A stretch of 64,000 bases of DNA from Pseudalkalibacillus sp051842935 (GCF_051842935.1 NZ_JBPXRR010000001.1:124001-188000); one strand, 5' to 3'; positions 40,961 to 49,888 are shown, counted from the first letter of the stretch. Numbers and translations: made by a program. The notes: generated by a model from the sequence alone, not told the origin.

Positions 40961-42391
40961 TTTTGCCCAGTACACCATGTGCTCAGCTTTTTCACCACAA
41001 CAGATGCATTCTTCAGATATTGATTCCTGCTCGAATGGGATGCAGCGAGACGTTGCGGACGTCTTCTCTTTAATCTGTTCCTCACAAGACGTCTTGCCGC
41101 ACCACATTGCCTTGATGAATCCAGGCTGATTCTCGAGCTGACCTTCAAATTCGCTGAATGTAAGCGCGACGGACGTGCGATCCTCTCGCAACTGTTGTGC
41201 TTTTCGCAACAGATTGTCTTGAATCTCGTCCAGCAGCTGTGCAATGGTTCCTTCAAGATCTTTTAAAGGTGTGAAAAGCTTTTCTCCAGTATCCCGTCGG
41301 ACAAGTACCACTTGTTCCTTCTCGATGTCTTTCGGTCCGACTTCAAGGCGCAATGGGATGCCCTTCATTTCATATTCATTGAACTTCCAGCCCGGCTTCT
41401 TATCACTCGCATCAATGCCGACACGAATGGAAGCTGACAACTGATCCTTCAGGTCATATGCGAAGTCCAGGACACCTTCTTTATGCTGTGCAATCGGCAC
41501 AATCATCACTTGAGTCGGGGCAACCTTTGGTGGAACGACCAAACCTCGGTTGTCTCCATGAACCATGATCATCGCTCCAATAATCCGTGTTGTCAGACCC
41601 CAAGACGTCTGATGGACATATTGAAGGTCCCCATTCTGATCGGAATATTGGATACCGAACGCTTTTGCGAATCCGTCACCTAGGTAGTGGGAAGTCCCGG
41701 ATTGTAGCGCTTTACCGTCATGCATGAGACTTTCAATCGTGTAGGTAAAATCAGCTCCAGCGAACTTTTCCTTTTCCGTCTTTTTCCCTTTGATGACCGG
41801 AATCGCGAGGATGTCTTCACATAAAGATGCGTACACATTCAACATTCTCGTCGTCTCTTCTTGAGCGTCTTCCGCATCTACATGGCACGTATGCCCCTCC
41901 TGCCAGAGAAACTCCAGGGTACGAAGGAACGGACGAGTCGTTTTTTCCCAACGCACGACATTTGCCCATTGGTTATAGAGCTTCGGCAGATCGCGGTACG
42001 AGTGGATGATGTTTTTATAATGTTCACAGAAGAGAATTTCCGACGTAGGGCGAACACAAAGGCGTTCCGTCAATTCTTCTTCACCGCCATGCGTGACCCA
42101 GGCAACTTCTGGCGCAAAGCCTTCGATATGGTCTTTTTCCCGTTGTAAGAGACTTTCAGGGATGAAGAGCGGCATATACACGTTTTCATGACCGGTTTCT
42201 TTGATCATGGAGTCGAGCTCGTTTTTGATGTTTTCCCAAATCGCGTATCCGTATGGGCGGATGATCATCGACCCTCGGACACTCGAATAGTCGATCAAGT
42301 CTGCTTTCTTGACGACATCCGTATACCACTGGGCGAAATCTTCCTCCATAGCGGTTACATCTTGGACAAATCCCTTACCCATTTTCATCAC
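40952..42391 (-). CDS. proS: Prolyl-tRNA synthetase, archaeal/eukaryotic type (ProRS type 3)
   Basis: The 479-residue class II synthetase has YGYAIWENI, the tRNA synthetase motif-2 region FLRTLEFLWQEGHT (residues about 157-170), and the C-terminal Cys-rich zinc domain (MWCGKTSCEE...CICCGEKAEH). It ends in the Tyr typical of type-3 ProRS (WAKAY). It lacks the large editing insertion of bacterial ProRS. Many Bacillaceae carry this form beside or instead of the bacterial type. It is preceded by a T-box leader and so is induced when uncharged tRNA-Pro accumulates. Confidence 0.95.
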   Translation of the reverse strand: MMKMGKGFVQDVTAMEEDFAQWYTDVVKKADLIDYSSVRGSMIIRPYGYAIWENIKNELDSMIKETGHENVYMPLFIPESLLQREKDHIEGFAPEVAWVTHGGEEELTERLCVRPTSEILFCEHYKNIIHSYRDLPKLYNQWANVVRWEKTTRPFLRTLEFLWQEGHTCHVDAEDAQEETTRMLNVYASLCEDILAIPVIKGKKTEKEKFAGADFTYTIESLMHDGKALQSGTSHYLGDGFAKAFGIQYSDQNGDLQYVHQTSWGLTTRIIGAMIMVHGDNRGLVVPPKVAPTQVMIVPIAQHKEGVLDFAYDLKDQLSASIRVGIDASDKKPGWKFNEYEMKGIPLRLEVGPKDIEKEQVVLVRRDTGEKLFTPLKDLEGTIAQLLDEIQDNLLRKAQQLREDRTSVALTFSEFEGQLENQPGFIKAMWCGKTSCEEQIKEKTSATSRCIPFEQESISEECICCGEKAEHMVYWAKAY

Positions 42392-42424
42392 CTCATTTTT
42401 ATAGTAAAAAAATTGATAAAAACA

Positions 42425-42660
42425 AAAAAAGCCTTAGCCCCAAAAGGGACCAAGACTTGGCGGTACCACCCTACATTCGTAAAGCACATCAAACATGCCT
42501 TAAACACTCAACAGGATAACGGTTTTCACACCGCTGTATCTTCAGTCGATACAGAACTCGGAGGCAGGTTCAAATGCGGATCAATGGAAGCCTTTCAGCA
42601 ACTGGATTCCTCTCTAAAAATGACCGGAACATCTTACTAGTCCTCTTCATCGCTTCAGTT
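42425..42660 (-). promoter_or_regulatory. T-box riboswitch leader of proS
   Basis: On the minus strand the leader contains the hallmark GGGTGGTACCGCC (complement of 42462-42472 region), preceded by stem-loops. It is followed by the terminator stem GTCTTGGTCCC-TTTT-GGGGCTAAGGC and seven T residues. The antiterminator T-box pairs with the tRNA 3' end. A CCT codon (complement of 42562-42564) lies in the probable specifier loop, consistent with proline, but I could not verify the fold. Confidence 0.88.
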
Positions 42661-42833
42661 TTGATAGTAATATAAGCCTGTTCTTGTAAAATGTCAAGAG
42701 AATATCTACAGCATAACCATGAATGGCTATTTTTACACGTTCAGGAACTTTTCCAAAAAACTTTGTGAGCTTGTTCATTTTTTCGCCCATTCCTACTTAT
42801 AGTATAGTAATGGATTTGATTTGAGGTGAAAAA

Positions 42834-43400
42834 GTGAAAAGACGAGTGAAATTCGCCATTCTGATTGGATTATTCATAAGCCTTGGAATCCTGGCATGGA
42901 GAGTGCCAAGTATCACGGAGCAATCTCAACTGCAAGTCGAAGCGTTGAAAGCATCCTCCCAAGCCGTCCCGGCTATCGCCCAGATTGGAAAGCCAGCACC
43001 TGACTTCAAGCTGCAGGCGTTATCCGGTGAAGATGTCCAACTCTCAGATTTGAAAGGGAAAACCGTCGTCCTCAACTTCTGGACAACCTGGTGCTCTTAT
43101 TGTAAAAAAGAGATTCCGGAGCTGATCAACTTGCATCATCTATATGAAAAAGAGGGCATTGTCGTGCTCGCCGTAAACTTAAGTTCAGAAGAAGAAAACC
43201 TCGAGCAGGTCGCGTTGTTTGCGAAGGAGTTTGAGATTCCTTTCACCATCCCGCTGGATAAAGAAGGTATCGTGGGGGAAACGTACCAGATCGTGATGAT
43301 TCCGACCACGTTCATCATCGGACCAGACGGCAGGATCCAAAACAAAATCATGGGGCCGGTCCAACTCGATCAGCTGGAACAGCATTTGAAGAAACAGTGA
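42834..43400 (+). CDS. resA: ResA-like membrane-anchored thioredoxin
   Basis: The 188-residue protein has an N-terminal signal anchor (FAILIGLFISLGILAW) and a TlpA/ResA-type thioredoxin domain with WTTWCSYCKKEIPE (active site CxxC, Cys about residues 87 and 90) and the cis-Pro loop MIPTTFIIG. It faces the outside and may reduce cysteines of apocytochrome c or other exported proteins. GTG 42834 follows GAGGTG. It stands alone, without ccs/res genes nearby, so it may be another member of the ResA/StoA family. Confidence 0.82.
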   Translation: MKRRVKFAILIGLFISLGILAWRVPSITEQSQLQVEALKASSQAVPAIAQIGKPAPDFKLQALSGEDVQLSDLKGKTVVLNFWTTWCSYCKKEIPELINLHHLYEKEGIVVLAVNLSSEEENLEQVALFAKEFEIPFTIPLDKEGIVGETYQIVMIPTTFIIGPDGRIQNKIMGPVQLDQLEQHLKKQ

Positions 43401-43403
43401 TCG

Positions 43404-44735
43404 TCAGAGGTGGTACTTCTCTTTCAAATGTCCTGTGTTCTTGGCGATCTCATCAAGTTTTTCATTCAGGTACAGGTAGTCCATATCAATCATAGCGGAC
43501 CGATCGATGCCTTCTACGACGGATTTTGCGAACTGCCAAACCTTTTCCTGCAGAGAGGTTTGGCTTTTTTCTGCAATTAACGTGAGCGCTTCAAAGACTG
43601 CAGCCAAAACCGAGACATCCTGACGGGCATAGAACCGGATCTGATAGAAGGTTTTGTACAGGATATGAGAGAAAGTAGAAGTTTGCAGCACGATCCGCAA
43701 ATTCTGATCCTGGTCATAAATGTACGGTTCATCTACCGATTCCTCCGCTAGACGGGAGAGCACTTTTCCGAGTCGTTGGATACAGTTGATCGCCGTCTGA
43801 GGGTCGTTGATGCCAGGAGAAACGGCACGGACTGCAATCTCGGTCAGCTTTTGGATGCCGAATTCAATATCTTGCTCCGACGACCTTTGTTCCCCGATCC
43901 GTATGTGCTTGAGGTAGTCTTTTTCATCATGCGGACGATCACCTAGCGACCAGTATTGGAATAGAGGCGTCCCTTCATCTACGTAATCACCAATCTTCTT
44001 TTCCATGTGGATGAGCAGATCATCCTTGTGCGCTTGTTTGACGATGGCTTCCAAGTCGAGGAGTTGGATGAACCCTGGAAGAACAGAGGTAGCCGTCTTA
44101 TGGACGTTCAATTTGTACTCCTCATTTTCCCAGCTGGACCATGGTGATTCGATGGATGTTTGCAATTGTTTACGGCCCTTTTTCTGATTTTGTAAAATCG
44201 ATAAGCAGTTGTCGGTGATGTCCTGAATGAGGTTGCTCACCTGGATCCAAGTGCCGACATGATGGATAAAGTAAACGAAGAAGGCGAGACAGACAGCGGA
44301 AAGGAACACGGATAAAGTCGGGACGATCAAGAACAAGGCTTGATCGGTGATGTTCATCCAAAGCATCACGAGCACGAAGAAGAGGAAGGATCCGATGAAA
44401 ACGCCCAATACCCGCCTCGTGACCATGTCGCTGATGAAGTTGTTCAAGGTACGCGGTGAATATTGAGATAGATAAGTCGATAACAGCACCATGATCGATG
44501 AAAAGGTGATTGCCGTCATCGTCAGGATTGAAGTTGCCAAAGCGCTCAGTATGATTTGGGTCGTTTCGCGATCCGTCACCATGAAGGCTGGGAAAACAGT
44601 TTGCGTATTTGTCCGGTAGAGCCGTTCATCGATTACAACCGAAAAGTAGGCCAAAACGACAGAAAAAACACTATAAAATGCGGGTAAATACCAGAAACTC
44701 TTTCGAATTGTGCGGGAAAATGCATTCATGAACAT
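43404..44735 (-). CDS. DUF2254 membrane protein
   Basis: The 443-residue protein has four N-terminal membrane segments (within about residues 12-160) and a soluble C-terminal half. Features shared with its neighbour at 44997 include TAITFSSIMVLLSTYLSQYS, SPRTLNNFISD, FFVYFIHHVGTWIQV and AVSPGINDPQTAIN. These mark the DUF2254 family, found in many bacteria without a known role. The stop codon lies three bases from resA-like convergent gene. No separate terminator is seen. Confidence 0.85.
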   Translation of the reverse strand: MFMNAFSRTIRKSFWYLPAFYSVFSVVLAYFSVVIDERLYRTNTQTVFPAFMVTDRETTQIILSALATSILTMTAITFSSIMVLLSTYLSQYSPRTLNNFISDMVTRRVLGVFIGSFLFFVLVMLWMNITDQALFLIVPTLSVFLSAVCLAFFVYFIHHVGTWIQVSNLIQDITDNCLSILQNQKKGRKQLQTSIESPWSSWENEEYKLNVHKTATSVLPGFIQLLDLEAIVKQAHKDDLLIHMEKKIGDYVDEGTPLFQYWSLGDRPHDEKDYLKHIRIGEQRSSEQDIEFGIQKLTEIAVRAVSPGINDPQTAINCIQRLGKVLSRLAEESVDEPYIYDQDQNLRIVLQTSTFSHILYKTFYQIRFYARQDVSVLAAVFEALTLIAEKSQTSLQEKVWQFAKSVVEGIDRSAMIDMDYLYLNEKLDEIAKNTGHLKEKYHL

Positions 44736-44821
44736 CGCCGACTCGCCACCCCGGTGTATTTAGGCGATATTCTTCCACAGGAGAGCGAATTCTATGAGAT
44801 TCAACTGGTGCACACCGGATG

Positions 44822-44943
44822 GTTTTGTAAAAATAGAGGGTAGTTTTGTAAAAATCGGCCGTTGTTTTGTAAAAACAACGCTTCGTTTTAGAAATTCTTC
44901 GCCCAGTCTTGTAAAATCAGGAGCAGGTTTTAGAAATGAGGTC
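44822..44943. repeat. 21-bp degenerate tandem repeat array F (GTTTTGTAAAAA)
   Basis: GTTTTGT/GTTTTAG units start at 44822, 44843, 44864, 44885, 44906 and 44927, all 21 bp apart. It is the same word family, in opposite orientation, as array B. The second half of each unit is variable. Both strands remain open through it, with no ribosome binding site. It lies in the 261-bp space between the two DUF2254 genes. Confidence 0.88.
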
Positions 44944-44944
44944 T

Positions 44945-44992
44945 TTTTTACCATTAAAAAAGACTGCCCTCTCTAAAGGACAGCCCTCACTC
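44945..44992 (-). terminator. Intrinsic terminator of the upstream DUF2254 gene
   Basis: On the minus strand AGGGCTGTCC pairs with GGGCAGTC(T) across a short loop and runs into TTTTTTAATGG. Confidence 0.65.
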
Positions 44993-44996
44993 ACGC

Positions 44997-46349
44997 TCAC
45001 AATTTCACTTTATCATAATCGTCAGCACAACCGGTGGATTCAGCAATTCGCTTGATTTTCTCGTTGATGAAGTCTTTGTCCCAATCCAGCAGGACATCCG
45101 TCTCGATGCCGTCAATGAAATACAACGAAAAATCCCATATCGCTTTTTGAATCGCGCGGTCGTCATTCCGTTCGGTGATGCCGTGCAGTACAGACAGTGT
45201 GGATGCACACACGGAAACATCCTCTCGCGCATAATGTCTCAGTTGATAGAACGCTTTATATAAAAGCTCCCGGTAGGTCTGGATGTCGATGATCACCCGG
45301 AGCTCATCATCCTCATCATAATAGTACGGGCGAGGGAAGGGGATCGACCCAAGTTCAGCGAGTATGGACCCGATCCGGTTGATGCTGTTGATGGCTGTAT
45401 GCGGATCGTTGATTCCAGGTGAAATGGCACGTAGGGCGATCTCCACCAGCTTCTGTATACCAAACTCGACGTCCTGCACCGTATTCCGCTCGGTGCCGAT
45501 CACGAACTCTTCTTTATAGATTTCCTGATAATTTTCCTCCTCACCAGAACGACCGCCTATAATCGAGAAAAGCGGAGTGTCTTTCAAAATGTAGTCACCG
45601 ATTCTGCGCTCTACCTGGAGGACATGATCATGCTCTTTCGCTTTTTCCAAAATTTTTGGCAGTTTGACCATCTGTAAATAACCCGCATTCGGCGCATTAA
45701 CCTGCACTTTATCCTTTGAATCGATATGCGAAACGTCTTCATGAGCGGATAAGTATTTGGATTTGGATCGATCATCCACTAGGTGAAAGCTTTCATTGAT
45801 CGTTTTTAGCGTTCGGGTCGAAATCTTATCAATGAGGTTGTTCACTTGAGTCCAAGTGGCCACATGGTGGATGAAGAACACGAAAAAACCGAGCGAGATA
45901 ATCGCCCAAACGACTGCTATTCCCGGTGCGATGAACAGCTTCTTATCACTGACATCTTTCAAAAACAATAAAATCAATAAGGAGTAGATGAATGCTCCTG
46001 TAAAAACGCCAAGGACCCTTTGTGTGACAACATCACTGATGAAGTCTTGCAGGGTACGTGGGGAGAATTGAGAGGAATACGTTGTCAGTACGACCATGAT
46101 GGAAGAGAACGTGATCGTCGTCATCGTTAAAACGGATACGGCAATAGCGTTCAAGATCGTCTGACCAAGTTTCGCATCGGTCAAAAGCGCGTTCGGCACA
46201 TAAGCCCGAATCTGTTCGACCGGTACGTTTTTCTCTAAATATACACTTAAAATGGCTAGCAAAAGGGCAAGCGTGCCGTAAAAAGATGGCAGGAACCAGA
46301 AGCTGTGTCTGAATTTGATCCATAGTTCATTGATTTTCATGGGACTCAT
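44997..46349 (-). CDS. DUF2254 membrane protein (paralogue)
   Basis: The 450-residue paralogue of the 43404-44735 product has the same layout: four N-terminal membrane segments, TTITFSSIMVVLTTYSSQFS, FFVFFIHHVATWTQV and AISPGINDPHTAIN. The two genes are tandem on the minus strand and separated by array F. They probably arose by an old duplication, since the proteins are clearly related but far from identical. Function unknown. Confidence 0.85.
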   Translation of the reverse strand: MSPMKINELWIKFRHSFWFLPSFYGTLALLLAILSVYLEKNVPVEQIRAYVPNALLTDAKLGQTILNAIAVSVLTMTTITFSSIMVVLTTYSSQFSPRTLQDFISDVVTQRVLGVFTGAFIYSLLILLFLKDVSDKKLFIAPGIAVVWAIISLGFFVFFIHHVATWTQVNNLIDKISTRTLKTINESFHLVDDRSKSKYLSAHEDVSHIDSKDKVQVNAPNAGYLQMVKLPKILEKAKEHDHVLQVERRIGDYILKDTPLFSIIGGRSGEEENYQEIYKEEFVIGTERNTVQDVEFGIQKLVEIALRAISPGINDPHTAINSINRIGSILAELGSIPFPRPYYYDEDDELRVIIDIQTYRELLYKAFYQLRHYAREDVSVCASTLSVLHGITERNDDRAIQKAIWDFSLYFIDGIETDVLLDWDKDFINEKIKRIAESTGCADDYDKVKL

Positions 46350-46385
46350 CCTTCATTTTGTATAGTCTTACTTATTCCCAAAAAG

Positions 46386-46420
46386 AAGAAGCATCAACCC
46401 AAATGGGCGATGCTTCTTTC
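46386..46420 (-). terminator. Intrinsic terminator of the CAP-domain gene
   Basis: GAAGCATC-AACCC pairs with GGGC-GATGCTTC; on the minus strand TTCTTCTTTTT follows. Confidence 0.75.
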
Positions 46421-46436
46421 ATAGCATTTATTCAAA

Positions 46437-47279
46437 TTATCCAGTGAATGCTTGAGTGAACATTTTACCGTATGGTCCGCCATCCACGATACCGATACCA
46501 ATCTTCGTATATTGGCTTCCGAGGATGTTCGCACGGTGACCATCAGAGTTCATAAGAGATGTATGAGCACCTTGGACAGAGCCGTTTCCTGCAATGTTCT
46601 CACCTGCAGTATTGTATTCAATACCGAACTGATCCATCATATCGAATGGAGATCCGTAAGTTGGTGAGTTATGGCTGAAATAGTTGTTGTCGATCATATC
46701 TTGTGATTTCACACGCGCCATCTTCGTAAGCTCAGGGTCTGCTTTCAATGGTGCTAGACCAGCTTTTTGACGCTCCTGGTTCACAAGGTCCAACATTTGC
46801 TGTTCATCAGCTGTTAGTTGGAATTCTGCATTAGAAGATGTTTCTTTTGGTTGTTGCTGTTCTTGCTTTGGTTGTGGTTGAGGAGCTGGTGTTGGCTCCT
46901 GAGCTTTAGGCTGTTTTTTTTCAGGCTGTGGAGCAGGTTGTTCTGCCTTTGGTTCTTCCTGCTTTGGAGCTGGCTTTTCAGCTTTCGGCTCCTCAGCTTT
47001 AGGTTCTTCAGCCTTTGGTTCTTCAGCTTTTTGACCGTAAGCTTGATCTAGTGCCGCTTGAATCTTGTCTTGTAATGCAGGATCAAGCTGTATATTGTTT
47101 TGCTTCATGAAATTTTGTACGAATGTATTGACTTGAGCTTGGTCAATTTGAACTTGACCAGATTGCTTGTAAACATGAACTTGTGCATCTGCTTGTGTAG
47201 TTGAAGCTTCACTGACACCAGCGCTAGCTCCAATGATGGATGCAGATAGTAAAGAAGTAACGAGAACTTTTTTAAACAA
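46437..47279 (-). CDS. Secreted CAP-domain (SCP/PR1-like, YkwD-type) protein
   Basis: The 280-residue protein has a signal peptide (KVLVTSLLSASIIGASAGVSEA), then a short N-terminal region. A long Pro/Glu/Lys/Ala-rich linker follows with repeats of KAEEP (about residues 92-150). The C-terminal CAP domain (160-280) carries the family signature LVNQERQKAGLAPL, HNSPTYGSPF with a His, and GENIAGNGS. B. subtilis YkwD is close. CAP proteins occur in spores and cell envelopes, with uncertain biochemistry. The linker suggests surface exposure. Confidence 0.88.
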   Translation of the reverse strand: MFKKVLVTSLLSASIIGASAGVSEASTTQADAQVHVYKQSGQVQIDQAQVNTFVQNFMKQNNIQLDPALQDKIQAALDQAYGQKAEEPKAEEPKAEEPKAEKPAPKQEEPKAEQPAPQPEKKQPKAQEPTPAPQPQPKQEQQQPKETSSNAEFQLTADEQQMLDLVNQERQKAGLAPLKADPELTKMARVKSQDMIDNNYFSHNSPTYGSPFDMMDQFGIEYNTAGENIAGNGSVQGAHTSLMNSDGHRANILGSQYTKIGIGIVDGGPYGKMFTQAFTG

Positions 47280-47460
47280 TGTTTTCTACCTCCTCAATTT
47301 TGGTTACATAAACACGTTTCGCCTATACGCCATATCGGGTGGGGGTTAGGAAACAATTGGAAAATGAAATCGTGTATGATAAATATGGTTCTGGGCAACG
47401 AAAAGAGCGATCGGTTTACGAAGACTATATATAATGAGTGGGTCAGAGGAGGAGAAGGTT

Positions 47461-48084
47461 TTGTATCCTGAATTGGTAAAATATAAAGAGATCAAACAAC
47501 AATATGAAGAGCAGCTGAATAAGTTGAAATTGGAACAGGGCGATTTAGAGGAAGAAAAAGAGAAGATGTTGAATGAATATGAGGATCTGCTCTCGAAAGT
47601 CAGTGCTCAACAAAAGGCAAACTCGCCAGACCGTGAAAGCCTGACGAGTCTTCGTACCGATTTGCAAAAGTTGACTGAAGAGCTGGGCGATGTGATGGAA
47701 GAAAGTTCTCACCTTTCTCGAGCGCAAAAAGAACGCCTTGATGAATGGATGAAGCCATTGCAGCGAGGGCTTGACCGCGAAGTAATGGCTGCAAAACAGC
47801 ATTTGAAATTGAAAAAGGAAGAGTTCCAGCGCTACCGAATGGAAATGCTGCTGCTTGTCCAGCAAGTTTTCGAAATAGAAGAGTACATACATGAGATCCA
47901 TCTCGCGTATACACGGGCTTGTAATGATTTCATGACAAAAGAAGAGCGGGAAACATTGCAGCTCCAGGCGATCCATGTGAGGCGAGATGCGAAACTGATG
48001 CTTGCAGAGCTCCAACAGGATCTCGATTATGTATCGAAGCATGGTAAAATGCCGGAATGGTTCAGTCGGAAGATGAACGGCTGA
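47461..48084 (+). CDS. Coiled-coil hypothetical protein (207 aa)
   Basis: The protein is nearly all helix, with long heptad-like Glu/Lys/Leu stretches (YKEIKQQYEEQLNKLKLEQ; LTSLRTDLQKLTEELGDV) and a C-terminal KMPEWFSRKMNG. No family recognised. TTG 47461 is chosen because AGAGGAGGAG lies just upstream. The earlier ATG 47434 has no RBS and overlaps a TATAAT (47430-47435) that may be the -10 box. Monocistronic; its 3' end is followed by array G and a terminator. Confidence 0.7.
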   Translation: MYPELVKYKEIKQQYEEQLNKLKLEQGDLEEEKEKMLNEYEDLLSKVSAQQKANSPDRESLTSLRTDLQKLTEELGDVMEESSHLSRAQKERLDEWMKPLQRGLDREVMAAKQHLKLKKEEFQRYRMEMLLLVQQVFEIEEYIHEIHLAYTRACNDFMTKEERETLQLQAIHVRRDAKLMLAELQQDLDYVSKHGKMPEWFSRKMNG

Positions 48085-48107
48085 GAAGGGCTGTGATGGT
48101 GGTATGG

Positions 48108-48212
48108 AATTCTCACCGAACGTGCATTAATTATGACCAAACTTAATGGAATTCTGACCAAAGTTGAATTAATTGTGACCAAACTCAATTTAATTCTCAC
48201 CAATGCCTGATT
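48108..48212. repeat. 21-bp degenerate tandem repeat array G (AATTCTGACCAAA)
   Basis: Units start at 48108, 48129, 48150, 48171 and 48192, exactly 21 bp apart, reading AATT(C/A/G)T(G/C)ACC(A/G)AA plus a short A/T-rich tail. It is the same family as array E. It lies between the coiled-coil gene and its terminator, so it is probably transcribed as 3' UTR. Confidence 0.88.
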
Positions 48213-48225
48213 ATAGCTCAAAAGT

Positions 48226-48262
48226 GAAAAGCCACAACTGGGGGGGAGTCGTGGCTTTTCGT
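48226..48262 (+). terminator. Intrinsic terminator of the coiled-coil gene
   Basis: The perfect stem GAAAAGCCAC (48226-48235) / GTGGCTTTTC (48251-48260) has a G-rich loop. Confidence 0.8.
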
Positions 48263-48345
48263 CCGTACAGGATTGGAAGGGTAATAGTGAATTACATTTT
48301 AGCGTTCGTAATTAACTATTATGAAATAGGGGAAGTACAATAGGT

Positions 48346-48433
48346 TTAATTTACAAACGCTGTACCTACATTTATTAGCAAGATAAACAATACTACGATT
48401 AACGCAAAATCCGGCACCGTAAGAGTAACCCAT
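48346..48433 (-). pseudogene. YjcZ-like tiny spore membrane peptide with a one-base frameshift
   Basis: On the minus strand ATG 48433 gives MGYSYGAGF, then the frame is lost. Removing one T from the TTTT run (complement of AAAA at 48406-48409) restores GFALIVVLFILLINVGTAF and a stop after VN, 28 residues in all. That is the signature of the YjcZ/tiny-TM sporulation family (GFALIVVLFILLIIVG). GGGGGTG lies before the ATG and a sigma-K-like promoter lies upstream. It is either a real frameshift or a homopolymer sequencing error. Confidence 0.75.
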
Positions 48434-48483
48434 GCTAACACCCCCATCAAAACTTGCCTCCAGTGAGAGTTGCCTCACACTAA

Positions 48484-48510
48484 TACAATATGCGGAGAAG
48501 AAGCCGATGT
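48484..48510 (-). promoter_or_regulatory. Sigma-K-like promoter of the YjcZ-like gene
   Basis: On the minus strand AC (complement of 48509-48510), 16 bases, then CATATTGTA (complement of 48484-48492) fits the sigma-K form AC-N16-CATANNNTA exactly. It ends 51 bases before the ATG of the YjcZ-like gene, consistent with late mother-cell expression. Confidence 0.6.
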
Positions 48511-48559
48511 ATGGACAAGTGAATTAGGACATTAATGGAATTTTGAAGGGGGAAAAGCC

Positions 48560-49546
48560 TTGATCTATCCTAAGACATGGTCTGAATGGGGTAAAATGTA
48601 CGTCAATCTGGATTTATGGAGTCCGATCATTGAACAAGTGCTGGAAACGGAAAAGCTCCCATACAACGAAGTCACGTTGACGAAGCACCCAGGAACACAC
48701 GCGGTTTTTGAAGTGGATGGTCGATACATTTTAAAAATTTACACCCCGTTATCACCTGATGATTTTTCAGTCGAGGTTTCGGTTTACAAGAACATTGCCA
48801 AAGCTGGCCATACATACTTTCCAGAGCTCGTCGCTGCCGGGGAAGTCCGCTGTCCAGAGTTGTGGCAGTATACAATCGTCTCAGTCGTGGAAGGTGTGGC
48901 ATATCGGGATGTCGAAAGCCTCTTGACGGTTGAAGAGAAAACACAGCTCGCGAAATCACTCGCAACACAATTGAAGGAATACCATGGTATTCAATGGGTG
49001 TACAATGACATCCCTGAGTGGTCTTTACGTTCAGAAGATCATCTTTCAACGTTAAAAAAGAACCTAAAAAAGCTTGATGCACTGAACGAGGAGGTTATAA
49101 GCGAAATCGCCCACTTTTTACAGACGTTCAAGCCGAATGCCAAGTTCCCTCAAACTGTCGTCCATGCAGACCTGACAGAAGATCACGTCTTTTTGAACAA
49201 AGAAGATGGAAGCTGGAAGTTGAGTGGATTGATTGATGTGGCGGATAGCAAATATTCGAGCGTTCTATTGGAACTGCCTGCGATCTGGTTTGAGCTGTTC
49301 AAAGGCGGTATTGATGCAATGCAAGCATTCATGATCGCTTACGATGATCGAACCTTTCGAATGAAGGAGATGCGCAATACACTCATTTATATGACGTTTA
49401 TCCATCAATTCGGTGCCGACATGATACGTGAGACATTCAAAAGACAAAATATTACTTCTGTGAGCACACTGGATGAACTGACGGAAATCATGTGGCCGAC
49501 AGCGTTGTTCTCGCCACAAAGTACTATAGTAAGAAATCAATATTAG
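48560..49546 (+). CDS. Aminoglycoside-phosphotransferase-fold kinase
   Basis: The 328-residue protein has the APH/choline-kinase fold: a P-loop-like HAVFEVDGRYILKIY region with the ATP-binding Lys, the catalytic loop VVHADLTEDHVFLN (His206 region) and the metal-binding LIDVADS in place of DFG. The loop has His where Asn is usual, a known variant (HADLTEDH). It may phosphorylate a small molecule; no evidence it confers drug resistance. TTG 48560 follows AAGGGGG; ATG 48596 is the alternative. Confidence 0.8.
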   Translation: MIYPKTWSEWGKMYVNLDLWSPIIEQVLETEKLPYNEVTLTKHPGTHAVFEVDGRYILKIYTPLSPDDFSVEVSVYKNIAKAGHTYFPELVAAGEVRCPELWQYTIVSVVEGVAYRDVESLLTVEEKTQLAKSLATQLKEYHGIQWVYNDIPEWSLRSEDHLSTLKKNLKKLDALNEEVISEIAHFLQTFKPNAKFPQTVVHADLTEDHVFLNKEDGSWKLSGLIDVADSKYSSVLLELPAIWFELFKGGIDAMQAFMIAYDDRTFRMKEMRNTLIYMTFIHQFGADMIRETFKRQNITSVSTLDELTEIMWPTALFSPQSTIVRNQY

Positions 49547-49639
49547 GACTTAATTCCCTTTTTACCGAAAAAATGTTTTGTTCTCCACCTATATGTGAAT
49601 AGTTAAGTAATACAACTTTTACAGGGGGAGTTTTACGAC

Positions 49640-49870
49640 ATGAAGAACATCATCACTGGAATTATCTTGATTGCATTGAGTTTTGTCAGCTTTAATTGGT
49701 GGGACGCAGTTGTAGGATCAGCAAGCATTGTTGAAACACAATCATCCCTTTTCGTATACATATTGCCTTATGTTCTTTCCTTCGTATTCGGTGGAATCGG
49801 CTTGACTACAACATTAAGCGGAATCAATGAAGTGAGAGGGAACAATTCCAATTATGAAGAAACAGCCTAA
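49640..49870 (+). CDS. Small membrane protein (76 aa)
   Basis: The 76-residue protein has two hydrophobic segments (IITGIILIALSFVSF and YVLSFVFGGIGLTTTLSG) with a short loop between. ACAGGGGGAG precedes ATG 49640. It ends in a terminator whose left arm is part of the coding sequence. No recognised family. Confidence 0.75.
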   Translation: MKNIITGIILIALSFVSFNWWDAVVGSASIVETQSSLFVYILPYVLSFVFGGIGLTTTLSGINEVRGNNSNYEETA

Positions 49871-49888
49871 AAAAGGCTGTTTTTTTTA
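49862..49888 (+). terminator. Intrinsic terminator
   Basis: ACAGCC (49862-49867) pairs with GGCTGT (49875-49880) and is followed by TTTTTTT. Confidence 0.85.

Noticed and set aside
47434..47460. ATG 47434 as start of the coiled-coil protein
   Set aside because: There is no ribosome binding site and the ATG overlaps a TATAAT. TTG 47461 has a strong AGAGGAGGAG just upstream.
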